A stretch of 22,398 nucleotides of DNA. Source: Streptosporangiaceae bacterium (GTDB lineage: Bacteria; Actinomycetota; Actinomycetes; Streptosporangiales; Streptosporangiaceae). Numbering within the stretch: the stretch's first letter is position 1; the number at the start of each line of letters is the position of its first letter. Location: positions 1-22,398 of the forward strand of contig JASHOI010000362.1 in the NCBI GenBank assembly GCA_030041195.1, in the 5' to 3' direction. This document shows positions 8,201 through 14,683 of this stretch, piece after piece. The notes under the pieces were generated by a model that was not told where the DNA came from, searched no databases, and saw only the letters and a program-made list of their open reading frames with translations. The position numbers were made by a program, and so were the translations under genes.

Positions 8201-10117
8201 CGAGGTCAGCCGGCTGGCGCCGTCGTAGCCGAAGCGGAATGTGGAGTCGCCGGGGTCGGTCAGCGAGATGTTGTTGCCGCGTCCGTCATAGCCGGCGGTG
8301 AACGTGCCGGCCGGGGTCACGGTGGTGACGTTGTTGCCGTCCGCGTCGTAGCGGAACTCGGCGACCGCATCCACCGGGTCGGTGATCGTGATCAGCTGGC
8401 CGAGGGCGTTGTACGCGTACGTCACGACGTCGCCGGCCGCGTTGGTGCTGGTGGTCAGGTTGCCCAGGCCGTCGTAGCCGAACGTGGTCTGGTTGCCCAG
8501 GGGGTCGGTGATGCTGGTGCGGTTGCCCGCCGCGTCGTAGCCGTACTGGGTGACCGCCCCGCCCGGGAGGATCCGCTGCACCAGCCGCCCGGCCGCCGAG
8601 TAGCGGAACTCGATGACCGCCCCGTCCTGGCCGGTGTAGGACGTCACCCGGCCGGCGCCGTCGCGGACCCACTGGCGGGTGCCGCCGGAGGGCGCGACGG
8701 CCTGGGCGAGGTAGCCGGCCGCGTCGTAGCCGAATTGGACCTGCTCGCCGAGCGGGCTGGTGACCGAGACCAGGTTGAGCGCGGCGTCATACCCGTAGCT
8801 GGTGGTGTCGCCATCCGCGTTGGTCCGGCTGGTGACAAGGCCGTTGCTGACCACGGCCTGGATCAGGCCGCCGTTGGCGTCGGTGACTTGCGACGGGATG
8901 CGGCTGCTGCCGGTGTAGGCGAAGCTGGTGCGGCCGCCGGCCGGGCCGGTGACCGAGGTGACCCGGTCGGCGCTGTCGTAGGTCCAGGTCGTGGTGTACC
9001 CGTCGAACGTGCTGGTCAGCAGGTTGCCCTGGGCGTCGCGGGTCTGCGTGAGCGTGGTTCCGCCGGGGGTGGCCGCCTGGGCCAGGTAGCCGTTGTCGTC
9101 GTAACTGAACGTGGCCGTGTTCCCGCCGGCGTCGGTGACCTTGACCACCCGGCCGTTGGCGTCGGCCTGGAAGACGACCTGGGCACCCCCCGGCTCCGAG
9201 GTGACGGTGGTGCCGCCCGTCGCGTTGTAGCTGAACGCAGCCGAGCCGCCGCCGCCGTACTGCTGGCTGGTCACCTCGGTAGTGGCGGCGTCGTAGACGT
9301 TGGCCACGACCAGGGTGCCGTCCGGATCGGTGATCTTCGAGACCTGGGCGGCCTGGCCCGAGCCGGAGGACTCGAACCTGAAGATCCCGCCGCCGGGCAC
9401 CGTCACCGATTCGAGCAGCGAGTCGGTGACCGTTCCCGCGCCGTAGCCGAACGACACCACCCGCCCGTCGCTGGCCTGGACGCTGGTCAGCCGGCGGTTG
9501 GCGTCATAGGAGAAGGTCAGGCCGCTTCCGGAGGAGTGCGCCGCGCGCACCAGCAGGTCGTTGCTGTCGTAATCCAGGCTCACCTGCTGCCCCTCGAGCG
9601 ACCGGCCGGTCAGCCGCCCGGTGTCGTCGAACGACCACACCTCGCCGCGGTTGTAGGTAAGCGTGAACGATCCATCCGCGTTGCGGGTCAGGTTGGCGGC
9701 CAGGTCCTGTGGCCTGGTGAAGCCGCCGTCGGCGGCCGGGGTGAACGTGAGCACCCGGCCGTCCTCGTCGTAGAACGTCACCGGGCTGGCCGTGTGGTGC
9801 AGCAGTCCCTGAGGCCCCGGCGCGACCAGGCGGGCGCTGAACGAGGTGGTCCAGCCCGGGCCCAGTGCACCGATCGCGCCGCTGTGCGAGTTATAGGTTC
9901 GCTGCCAGTCCAGCAGCCCTAACAGGCCCGCCGGGAAGGCGAGATCCAGCGTCGTCTGCGTGAAGTTGCCGATCGCGGTGCTGACCCCGATTCCGGCGAA
10001 ACCGTAGCCCTGATGGCGGCCAAGCAACTCGACGACCGGACGGGTGAGAAAAGCAGATGCTGCTGATGACATGAAGTTTCCCCGGTACGAGTCCGGGTTG
10101 TCGCCCCGCAAGAACAC
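5273..10117 (-). CDS. RHS/YD-repeat polymorphic toxin with C-terminal PD-(D/E)XK nuclease
   Basis: This 1,614-codon protein comprises an N-terminal RHS entry region (about 1-130, DUF6531-like), dozens of YD repeats of the GYDAAGN/YDADGR type forming the cocoon shell, and the conserved core end. That end has DAEIGRFTTRDPLL with Asp1305 and NPYLYANNDPVNFTDPMG with Asp1333. In RHS proteins this region is the aspartyl self-cleavage site that frees the C-terminal toxin. The last 278 residues are variable. GKADILF (Asp1440) and VYVWEVKSA (Glu1458, Lys1460) give D-X17-E-V-K, a PD-(D/E)XK nuclease signature. A hydrophobic Ala/Gly/Leu segment ends the chain. No signal peptide, PAAR domain or membrane anchor is visible, so the export route is unknown. 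The GTG at 10117 is the longest start, but ATG 10072 has a better GGGG site (GGGGAAACTTC). A candidate immunity gene follows. Confidence 0.92.
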   Translation of the reverse strand: MFLRGDNPDSYRGNFMSSAASAFLTRPVVELLGRHQGYGFAGIGVSTAIGNFTQTTLDLAFPAGLLGLLDWQRTYNSHSGAIGALGPGWTTSFSARLVAPGPQGLLHHTASPVTFYDEDGRVLTFTPAADGGFTRPQDLAANLTRNADGSFTLTYNRGEVWSFDDTGRLTGRSLEGQQVSLDYDSNDLLVRAAHSSGSGLTFSYDANRRLTSVQASDGRVVSFGYGAGTVTDSLLESVTVPGGGIFRFESSGSGQAAQVSKITDPDGTLVVANVYDAATTEVTSQQYGGGGSAAFSYNATGGTTVTSEPGGAQVVFQADANGRVVKVTDAGGNTATFSYDDNGYLAQAATPGGTTLTQTRDAQGNLLTSTFDGYTTTWTYDSADRVTSVTGPAGGRTSFAYTGSSRIPSQVTDANGGLIQAVVSNGLVTSRTNADGDTTSYGYDAALNLVSVTSPLGEQVQFGYDAAGYLAQAVAPSGGTRQWVRDGAGRVTSYTGQDGAVIEFRYSAAGRLVQRILPGGAVTQYGYDAAGNRTSITDPLGNQTTFGYDGLGNLTTSTNAAGDVVTYAYNALGQLITITDPVDAVAEFRYDADGNNVTTVTPAGTFTAGYDGRGNNISLTDPGDSTFRFGYDGASRLTSLTDPLDGTWQIGYDGLGNMTSVTDADGATARLAWTGTGRLASTIDPLGRKVSCAYDAGGHLTQVTNAGGGTIQYGYDADGRRISATSPAGLRTEYGYDAAERVVTTTNPRGWITRTVYNARHQRVAVISPSGLVTKFGYDAAGQLTEVTDGNGATTQYGYDTAGRVISITDPKGAVSSYGYDKAGRLIAETDPLGRTTTRTYDKAGNLITITDPSGNAQHMTYDADGRLLQWTADGTPTVSFSYDKAGRRTSMTDATGTTHYAYDANGHLLTITGPDGQVIKAAYDAAGQRTSLAYPGGLTVDYSYNANGRLIAMRDSRAGDAAFALDADGRLITEQLPGRLARRYHYDGGLLHRFAVIEDDRPVAETTLARDPDGRIVSQADHDAVREFRYDRAGQLVFSGLRGAPRDDLHLAYDASGNRVSLRRGDVETHYAYDDADQLTGLETRGRRVQFRYDSSGRLVEEVDGERRRVVSYNGFGWPVSVTGTERDLSEVVQATYDGDGQVVELVLTRTDQARDEARAASVRYRWSSGDQIPQILTQRARPDLDDTEHDQPGRLDADFSYGYARTFASSGHTAAAFHHDAYGSQIRTGDTEDWVQARHYDAFGVPAGREPGEAEREDRGRQPGPRVPRLPRFGYRGELALGRLLDLRARVYDAEIGRFTTRDPLLSGAPRPGQPANPYLYANNDPVNFTDPMGTLAIAPIGAGQVSSLARVGQVSRPASATAHLTNTVSMLAAGATGDLTTQHTAATYVASFELAAQLEPLHGLPDRVEYEEQIPGAPKSRLRRGQDPGGSSYGKADILFTYLPLGGGEDVYVWEVKSAISTTIPAATRLAETEAEWYVDAYNQNFLAAGSLFSLAEEGEPMDSDVYVDVLGFDTLRVFSPPDSLGAVIYDVTDRIPLDPVPVFEYQPQERLLTLKRDPRLSAVGLNAGRIALQAAGITTAGVLGAAAVVGAADAIGGLFETLGELLLFAA
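6250..9730 (-). repeat. YD-repeat array within the RHS gene
   Basis: The coding strand repeats a roughly 60-66 base unit encoding YDxxGxLxxxTDPxGxxxxxxY-like sequence. On the plus strand this shows as the recurring GCGTCGTAGCCGTACTGG-type and CCGTCGTAGCC motifs. The copies diverge at third positions and in their middles, so it is an old protein repeat, not a recent DNA expansion. Boundaries are approximate. Confidence 0.85.
10079..10086 (-). promoter_or_regulatory. Ribosome-binding site favouring the RHS start at 10072
   Basis: The minus-strand stretch GGGGAAAC precedes ATG 10072 with about 6 bases between the G-run and the start codon. The GTG at 10117 has no comparable site. The protein would then begin MSSAASAFL and be 15 residues shorter. 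Confidence 0.4.
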
Positions 10118-10140
10118 ATCATGACATACCCGGAGTTTCC

Positions 10141-10147
10141 TATATAT
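10141..10147 (-). promoter_or_regulatory. AT-rich candidate -10 element for the RHS gene
   Basis: TATATAT is the only strongly AT-rich hexamer region between the divergent RHS and AMP-ligase genes. Used as a -10 on the minus strand, it would place the RNA start near 10134. No clear -35 is present at 17 bases. Confidence 0.3.
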
Positions 10148-10178
10148 CCGTACTCGCCGAAGGCTACGCGCGGCTCCA

Positions 10179-10188
10179 TGTGATCACA
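10179..10188. promoter_or_regulatory. Palindrome TGTGATCACA, candidate operator
   Basis: This perfect 10-bp palindrome sits in the divergent region between the RHS and AMP-ligase genes. The outer C and G at 10177 and 10190 also match. A second short inverted repeat, GCTTG-GGT-CAAGC, lies at 10193-10205. The position suits a repressor or activator site for either gene; the binding protein is unknown. Confidence 0.35.
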
Positions 10189-10247
10189 AGCGGCTTGGGT
10201 CAAGCGCGGTCGTCGCGTGCCGCTTGCGCCGGCCGCGTCGGGCCGCG

Positions 10248-11897
10248 ATGGTGGTGCTCGTGCGGCAGAACTTTGCGACGGTGCTGGAGACCGTGGCCGA
10301 CGTACGTGCCGATCGCACCGCGATCACGCACGGCGAACGCAGCGTCACCTGGCAGCAGCTGGACGAGCGGGCGGCGCGGCTGGCCGGGTTCCTGGCCGGC
10401 CGCGGGGTCGGCGCCGAGGACCGGGTGGCGGTCGCGCTGTACAACGGCATCGAGTACCTGGAGAGCGTCTTCGCGATCCTCAAGCTGCGGGCCATCCCGG
10501 TGAACGTGAACTACCGCTACCAGCCCGGCGAGATGCGCCACCTCTTCGACGACGCGCGAGTCACCGCCGTTGTCTTCGACGTGTCGCTGGCGGCCCGGGT
10601 GGCCGCCGCGCAGAGCGGGGGCCGAGCCGGGGCACCCGGGGTGCACACCCTGGTTCAGGTCGGCGACGCGGCCGCGCCGCCGGGAACCACGGTGAGCGCC
10701 TACGAGCAGGTCATCGGCGGCACCGCGCCGCTGCCCCGCGCCGCACGCGGCGTGGATCACTGGCTGATGTACACCGGCGGCACCACCGGCAAGCCCAAGG
10801 GCGTGCTGGTCAGCCACGCCTGGCTGTACCCGGTCACCTCCGCGAATGGTTTCACGCTGATCGGCGAGCCGGTGCCGGACTCCTTGGACGCGCTGCGGGC
10901 GACGACCGAGCGGCTGAGCCAGCGCGGTGACGCGATCGTCTGCCTGCCAGCGCCGCCGCTGATGCACGCGACCGGCATGTACACCTCGCTTGGCGCGCTG
11001 CTGGCCAGCGGCCGCGTGGTCTACCTGACCGAACGCTCGTACGACGCCGACGAGCTCGCCCGCACCGTTGCCGCCCAGCACGTGGACACGGTCTCGATCG
11101 TGGGCGACGTGTTCGCCCTGCCGCTCGCTGACGCGCTGGACCGGGCGGCGCTGGACGGCCATCCATACGACATCTCCAGCCTGCGCCGGATCCTGAGCGT
11201 CGGCGTGACCTGGAGCGCGGACGTGAAGCGCCGGCTGCTGGCGCACGGCGACTTCGTCTGCCGCGACCTGGTCGCCGCGTCCGAGGGCGGCCCGTTCGCT
11301 GTGAGCGAGACCCGGCGCGGTGACAACGCCATCACCTCGCGGTTCACGCTGATACCCGGCGCCCGGGTGATCGACGAGTCCGGCCGCGACGTGGTCCCCG
11401 GCTCGGGCCAGGTCGGCGTGCTCGCCGCGCCGGCCGATGACGAGATCGGCTACCTCGGCGACGCCGCGAAAACCGCGGAGACGTTCCGCACCCTCGGCGG
11501 CAGGCGCTGGGTCGTGCCGGGCGACCTCGCGTCGATCGCGGCCGACGGCTCGATCACCTTCCACGGCCGCGGCAGCCGGGTCATCAACACCGGGGGCGAG
11601 AAGGTGTTCGCCGAGGAGGTCGAGCAGGTGCTCATCGAGCACCCCGGCGTCCGCGACGCGCTGGTAGTGGGGCTGCCCGACCCGCGCTGGGGGCACCGCG
11701 TGACCGCGGTCGTGGCACCGGCGGGCGACGGCGAGCTGACCGAGGACGCGCTGGTCGCGCACGTCGCCGGGAGGCTCGCCGACTACAAGAAGCCGCGCGG
11801 GGTCGTCTTTGTCGCCGAGGTCAGGCGCAGCCCGTCCGGCAAGGCCGACCTGCGCTGGGCCCAGGCCGTCGCCGCCGCGGCGAGCGCCGATGGATGA
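10248..11897 (+). CDS. Acyl-CoA synthetase / AMP-dependent ligase (FadD-like)
   Basis: This enzyme activates a carboxylic acid with ATP to an acyl-adenylate and then an acyl-CoA. From ATG 10248 it is 549 residues, the usual length. YTGGTTGKPKG at about 175-185 is the AMP-binding P-loop, PLMHATGMY and GEKVFAEEVE with GDLASIAADGSITFHGR form the A5-A8 regions, and SPSGKADLRW near the end carries the catalytic Lys532. The overall look, including the segment after FTLIGEPVPDS, resembles mycobacterial FadD-type long-chain or sterol-side-chain synthetases; the substrate is not readable. A longer TTG start at 10224 adds only MRRPRRAA, and no start has a strong ribosome site. It heads a plus-strand cluster with a reductase and an aminotransferase, which suggests a dedicated acid-modifying pathway. 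Confidence 0.88.
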   Translation: MVVLVRQNFATVLETVADVRADRTAITHGERSVTWQQLDERAARLAGFLAGRGVGAEDRVAVALYNGIEYLESVFAILKLRAIPVNVNYRYQPGEMRHLFDDARVTAVVFDVSLAARVAAAQSGGRAGAPGVHTLVQVGDAAAPPGTTVSAYEQVIGGTAPLPRAARGVDHWLMYTGGTTGKPKGVLVSHAWLYPVTSANGFTLIGEPVPDSLDALRATTERLSQRGDAIVCLPAPPLMHATGMYTSLGALLASGRVVYLTERSYDADELARTVAAQHVDTVSIVGDVFALPLADALDRAALDGHPYDISSLRRILSVGVTWSADVKRRLLAHGDFVCRDLVAASEGGPFAVSETRRGDNAITSRFTLIPGARVIDESGRDVVPGSGQVGVLAAPADDEIGYLGDAAKTAETFRTLGGRRWVVPGDLASIAADGSITFHGRGSRVINTGGEKVFAEEVEQVLIEHPGVRDALVVGLPDPRWGHRVTAVVAPAGDGELTEDALVAHVAGRLADYKKPRGVVFVAEVRRSPSGKADLRWAQAVAAAASADG

Positions 11898-12015
11898 ACC
11901 GTTCGGCCGGCTCTGGCAAGCCCTTTGGTACATCGACGCGCCGCCGGCCCTGGCAGCGGCGGCCGCGTGCGAGGATGGTGTGACCTGCCGGCTGCGGAAG
12001 GGGTCCCAGGGATGA
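11890..12015 (+). CDS. Possible 41-residue small ORF bridging two genes
   Basis: ATG 11890 overlaps the end of the AMP-ligase gene by 8 bases, and the TGA stop at 12013-12015 overlaps the next start as ATGA. The peptide begins MDEPFGRLWQALWYIDAPPA and has an Ala-rich middle, two Cys residues and a basic tail. There is no recognisable domain and no clear ribosome site. The neat tiling favours translational coupling, but in GC-rich DNA this could be chance. Confidence 0.25.
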   Translation: MDEPFGRLWQALWYIDAPPALAAAAACEDGVTCRLRKGSQG

Positions 12016-12986
12016 GCCGCGTGATCGTGATCGGGGCAACCGGGCACATCGGTACGTACCTGGTGCCGAGGCTGGTGCGCGGCGGCCACGACGTGGTGAC
12101 GATGAGCCGCGGCACCCGCGAGCCCTACCACGCCAGCCCGGAGTGGAGCTCGGTCACCAGGCTCACCGCCGACCGCGACGCGGAGGACGCCGAGGGCGCC
12201 TTTGGCGAACACGTCGCGTCGCTGAACCCCGACGTGGTGATCGACCTGGTCTGCTTCACGGCCGCCTCGGCGCGCCAGCTCGTCGAAGCGCTGCGCCCGT
12301 CCCGCCCGCTGCTGGTGCACTGCGGGACGATCTGGGTGCACGGTCCGGCGCTGCGGGTTCCGGTCACCGAGGACGAGCCGCGGACCGCGTACGGCGCCTA
12401 CGGCACCGGCAAGGCGGAGATCGAGGCGCTGTTGCACCGCGAGACGCTGGCCGGCGGCGTTCCCTCGGTCGTGCTGCACCCGGGCCACATCAGCGGGCCC
12501 GGGTGGCCGGTCATCACCCCGGCGGGCAACCTGGACCCGGACGTGTGGACGCAGCTTGCGACCGGCAAGGCGCTCGCGCTGCCCGATCACGGGCTCGGCG
12601 TGCTGCATCACGTGCACGCCGACGACGTGGCGCAGGCCTTCGAGCGGGCGCTGACCCGCCCGGCCGCGATCGGCGCCAGCTTCCACGTGGTATCGGAGCA
12701 GGCGATGACCCTGCGCGGCCTGGCCACCGGCGTCGCGCAGTGGTTCGCCAGTGAGCCGGTGCTGGATTTCGTCGACTGGGACGAGTTCGGCCGCCGGGTC
12801 GGTCCCGAGCACGCCGAGACCACCAGGGAGCACACCTTCCGCGGCATCACCGCGAGCATCGACCGGGCCAGGGAGGTGCTGGGCTACGCGCCCCGGTACA
12901 GCTCGCTTGACGCGCTGCATGAGGCCCTGGGCTGGCTGGTGGCCAACGGCCAGGCAGACATCGGCGGCCAGCCGTTCCCGGCGTAA
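12012..12986 (+). CDS. NAD(P)-dependent epimerase/dehydratase (extended SDR)
   Basis: This 324-residue Rossmann-fold oxidoreductase has GATGHIG at 8-14 as the dinucleotide-binding glycine motif, VVIDLVCF at the end of beta-4, a Cys-Gly-Thr segment (VHCGTIWVHG) where the active-site Ser/Thr normally sits, and YGTGK at 130-134 as the YxxxK pair. The C-terminal half holds a variable substrate domain with HHVHADDVAQAFERAL, typical of extended SDRs that act on nucleotide sugars or related carbonyls. ATG 12012 has an AAGGGG site 7 bases upstream. It lies 114 bases after the ligase gene and 3 bases before the next. The reaction is not assignable beyond redox or epimerisation. Confidence 0.85.
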   Translation: MSRVIVIGATGHIGTYLVPRLVRGGHDVVTMSRGTREPYHASPEWSSVTRLTADRDAEDAEGAFGEHVASLNPDVVIDLVCFTAASARQLVEALRPSRPLLVHCGTIWVHGPALRVPVTEDEPRTAYGAYGTGKAEIEALLHRETLAGGVPSVVLHPGHISGPGWPVITPAGNLDPDVWTQLATGKALALPDHGLGVLHHVHADDVAQAFERALTRPAAIGASFHVVSEQAMTLRGLATGVAQWFASEPVLDFVDWDEFGRRVGPEHAETTREHTFRGITASIDRAREVLGYAPRYSSLDALHEALGWLVANGQADIGGQPFPA

Positions 12987-12989
12987 GCG

Positions 12990-13310
12990 ATGACAGCCCG
13001 AAGCTACCCCCACATACGGGCGTCAACGGCTGACCTGGATCGCTCGATCGAGGTGCTCAAGGCGTCGTTCGTCGAGGGCAGGCTGACCAAGGATGAGCTC
13101 GACGAGCGCACCGGGCAGGCCTTCGTCGCGCGCTTCTTCGCCGAGCTGATGACGATCACCGCGGACCTGCCGGTCGGCACGTTCGGCAGGCTGCCGGCCC
13201 ACCGGGCCACGCCCCCCTTCCCGCGGACCCGCCGGCTGGACGTCGCCGTGCTGGTGCTGGTCTGGCTCGCCCTGCTGGTCGTCCTCGCCGTGGTCTTGAC
13301 GGCCGTCTAG
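12990..13310 (+). CDS. DUF1707 domain membrane protein
   Basis: This small 106-residue protein has an N-terminal DUF1707 domain (about 8-62: RASTADLDRSIEVLKASFVE then GRLTKDELDERTGQAF) and a single C-terminal membrane helix at about 83-106 that runs to the last residue. DUF1707 resembles the SHOCT oligomerisation motif; its role in actinobacteria is unknown. The Pro/Arg-rich linker (PAHRATPPFPRTRR) should face the cytoplasm. It sits 3 bases after the SDR gene and 1 base before the aminotransferase gene, so it is almost certainly cotranscribed. Confidence 0.85.
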   Translation: MTARSYPHIRASTADLDRSIEVLKASFVEGRLTKDELDERTGQAFVARFFAELMTITADLPVGTFGRLPAHRATPPFPRTRRLDVAVLVLVWLALLVVLAVVLTAV

Positions 13311-13311
13311 C

Positions 13312-14076
13312 ATGACGCCGCGCATCGAGGTCGACGGGCGTGACGCCACCCCGCAGCAGCTGCGCGCCATGCTCGACAGCTACGGCCACTTCACGGCGAT
13401 GCAGGTCAGGAACTGCCGGGCGCGCGGCCTCGGGCTGCACCTGGACCGGCTCGCCGCCGCGAACCGGGAACTGTTCGACGCGCCCCTGGACCCGGCCGCA
13501 GTGCGCGATCTCATCCGCCACGCCCTGGCCGGCACCGGTGACGCATCGGTCCGCGTCTACGTCTGCGAGCTGGAGAGCCGGCCGTCGGTCATCGTCACGG
13601 TCCGCCCGCCCGGCGGCATGCCACACGGCCCGTGGAAGCTGCAGCCGGTCCCGTACCAGCGGGCGCTCGCCCACGTCAAGCACGTCGGCGACTTCGGGCA
13701 GGGCTATTACCAGCGGCTGGCCCGCCGCAACGGTTTCGACGAGGCGCTGCTCACCGGGCCGGGCGCGGTCATCGCCGAGGGCAGCATCACCAACATCGGG
13801 TTCTGGGACGGCAGCAGCATCACCTGGCCCGCCGCGCCTGCCCTGGCCGGCATCACCATGCAGCTGCTGAACCTCCAGCTCCAAGGGACCGGCGTCACGA
13901 CCCGGCGTGCTCAGCTGCGCGTGCCGGACACCGGCTCGTTCGCCGGCGCGTTCGTGACCAACGCGAGGGGCATCGCGGCGGTCGGGCAGATCGGCGACCA
14001 GGTGCTGCCCGTCGACGCGAAGCTGATGACGACGCTGACCGAGGCCTACGAGTCCGCAACCTGGGATCCCATCTGA
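13312..14076 (+). CDS. Class-IV aminotransferase (PLP, fold type IV)
   Basis: This 254-residue PLP enzyme is of the branched-chain aminotransferase / aminodeoxychorismate lyase group. The likely Schiff-base lysine is Lys123 in AHVKHVGDFGQGYY. It is followed by the family pattern GFDEALL, Glu156 in IAEGSITNIGFW, which contacts the PLP ring nitrogen, and APALAGITMQLL. It is slightly shorter than the 280-310 residues of true BCATs, closer to lyase-like members or D-amino-acid transaminases. ATG 13312 starts 1 base after the DUF1707 stop. It is the last gene of the cluster and is followed by a strong hairpin. The substrate is unknown; the nearby AMP ligase and SDR suggest secondary metabolism rather than housekeeping valine/leucine synthesis. 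Confidence 0.85.
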   Translation: MTPRIEVDGRDATPQQLRAMLDSYGHFTAMQVRNCRARGLGLHLDRLAAANRELFDAPLDPAAVRDLIRHALAGTGDASVRVYVCELESRPSVIVTVRPPGGMPHGPWKLQPVPYQRALAHVKHVGDFGQGYYQRLARRNGFDEALLTGPGAVIAEGSITNIGFWDGSSITWPAAPALAGITMQLLNLQLQGTGVTTRRAQLRVPDTGSFAGAFVTNARGIAAVGQIGDQVLPVDAKLMTTLTEAYESATWDPI

Positions 14077-14098
14077 GCAACGCCCCGGGAGGCCTGCC

Positions 14099-14121
14099 GC
14101 ATCACCCGAGACGGGTGATGC
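14099..14121 (+). terminator. Perfect 9-bp stem hairpin terminator
   Basis: GCATCACCC and GGGTGATGC pair perfectly around a GAGAC loop, 22 bases after the aminotransferase stop. No T-tract follows. It marks the end of the ligase-SDR-DUF1707-aminotransferase transcript. Confidence 0.7.
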
Positions 14122-14206
14122 CGGTGATCAGCTTCCCGGCAAATGCTGGGCTCAATGCCGGGCGCAGGATCCGTTGGCCGGCAGCCGGTATGGCGAAGGA
14201 GCACGA

Positions 14207-14620
14207 ATGTCACTGGCCGCTGCGTCATCGAACTATCCGGTGCTGGATATCTTCTGGTCGATCGTGGAGTTCTTCCTCTGGCTGATCTGGATCTGGATCA
14301 TGATCTGGATCTTCATCGACATCTTCCGCAGCCACGATCTGTCCGGCTGGGCCAAGGCCGCCTGGTTCCTGTTTGTCCTGATCATCCCGCTTGTCGGCGT
14401 GCTGGTTTACCTGATCGTCCGCGGCGGCTCCATGCACGAGCGCGCCGTGCGGCAGGCCAACCAGCAGGACGAGGCGTTCCGCCGCTACGTCCAGAACGCC
14501 GCGGCCAGCTCGCCGGCCAGCACGGCGGACCAGCTGACGAAGCTGGCCGACCTGCGCGACCGCGGGGCGATCACCCCCGAGGAGTATCAGCAGGAGAAGC
14601 AGAAGCTCCTCGCCGCCTGA
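14207..14620 (+). CDS. PLDc_N and SHOCT domain membrane protein
   Basis: This 137-residue protein has two N-terminal membrane helices. The first (about 12-40) is rich in Trp/Ile/Phe and is followed by RSHDLSGWAKAAW, the hallmark of the PLDc_N (phospholipase D-nuclease N-terminal) module; the second is at about 46-68. A charged RGGSMHERAVRQANQQDEAF helix and a C-terminal SHOCT motif follow (about 108-137: QLTKLADLRDRGAITPEEYQ). There is no PLD catalytic domain. ATG 14207 is chosen because GAAGGAG sits 7 bases upstream; the longer in-frame GTG start at 14174 has none. The family is common in actinobacteria and its function is unknown. Confidence 0.85.
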   Translation: MSLAAASSNYPVLDIFWSIVEFFLWLIWIWIMIWIFIDIFRSHDLSGWAKAAWFLFVLIIPLVGVLVYLIVRGGSMHERAVRQANQQDEAFRRYVQNAAASSPASTADQLTKLADLRDRGAITPEEYQQEKQKLLAA

Positions 14621-14632
14621 CCGATTACTCCG

Positions 14633-14672
14633 GGGACGTCACGCGGTCTATTACTGCGGAGCATCACGTCCC
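14633..14672 (+). promoter_or_regulatory. Inverted repeat plus near-direct repeats in the DUF899 leader
   Basis: GGGACGT at 14633-14639 and ACGTCCC at 14666-14672 form a perfect 7-bp inverted repeat with a 26-base loop. Two near-direct repeats, ATTACTCCGG at 14624 and ATTACTGCGG at 14650, start 26 bases apart. The right arm ends just before the GGGAGG ribosome site. It could be an operator, an attenuator or a weak terminator of the preceding gene. Confidence 0.3.
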
Positions 14673-14683
14673 GGGAGGTTGCG

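Noticed and set aside
6500..9700. CRISPR-like regular spacing of GTCGTAGCC motifs
   Set aside because: The motifs are codons for the YD repeat in an intact reading frame, with divergent copies and no conserved repeat-spacer structure.
6455..9922. Plus-strand open frame of 1,155 codons opposite the RHS gene
   Set aside because: It is the antisense of the YD repeats; the Val/Gly/Arg/Asp-rich product with no domain reflects repeated GC-rich codons read backwards.
10200..13013. Minus-strand open frame of 937 codons
   Set aside because: It runs opposite the ligase and SDR genes, both of which have full family motifs. Its product is low-complexity His/Arg/Gly/Val without recognisable domains.
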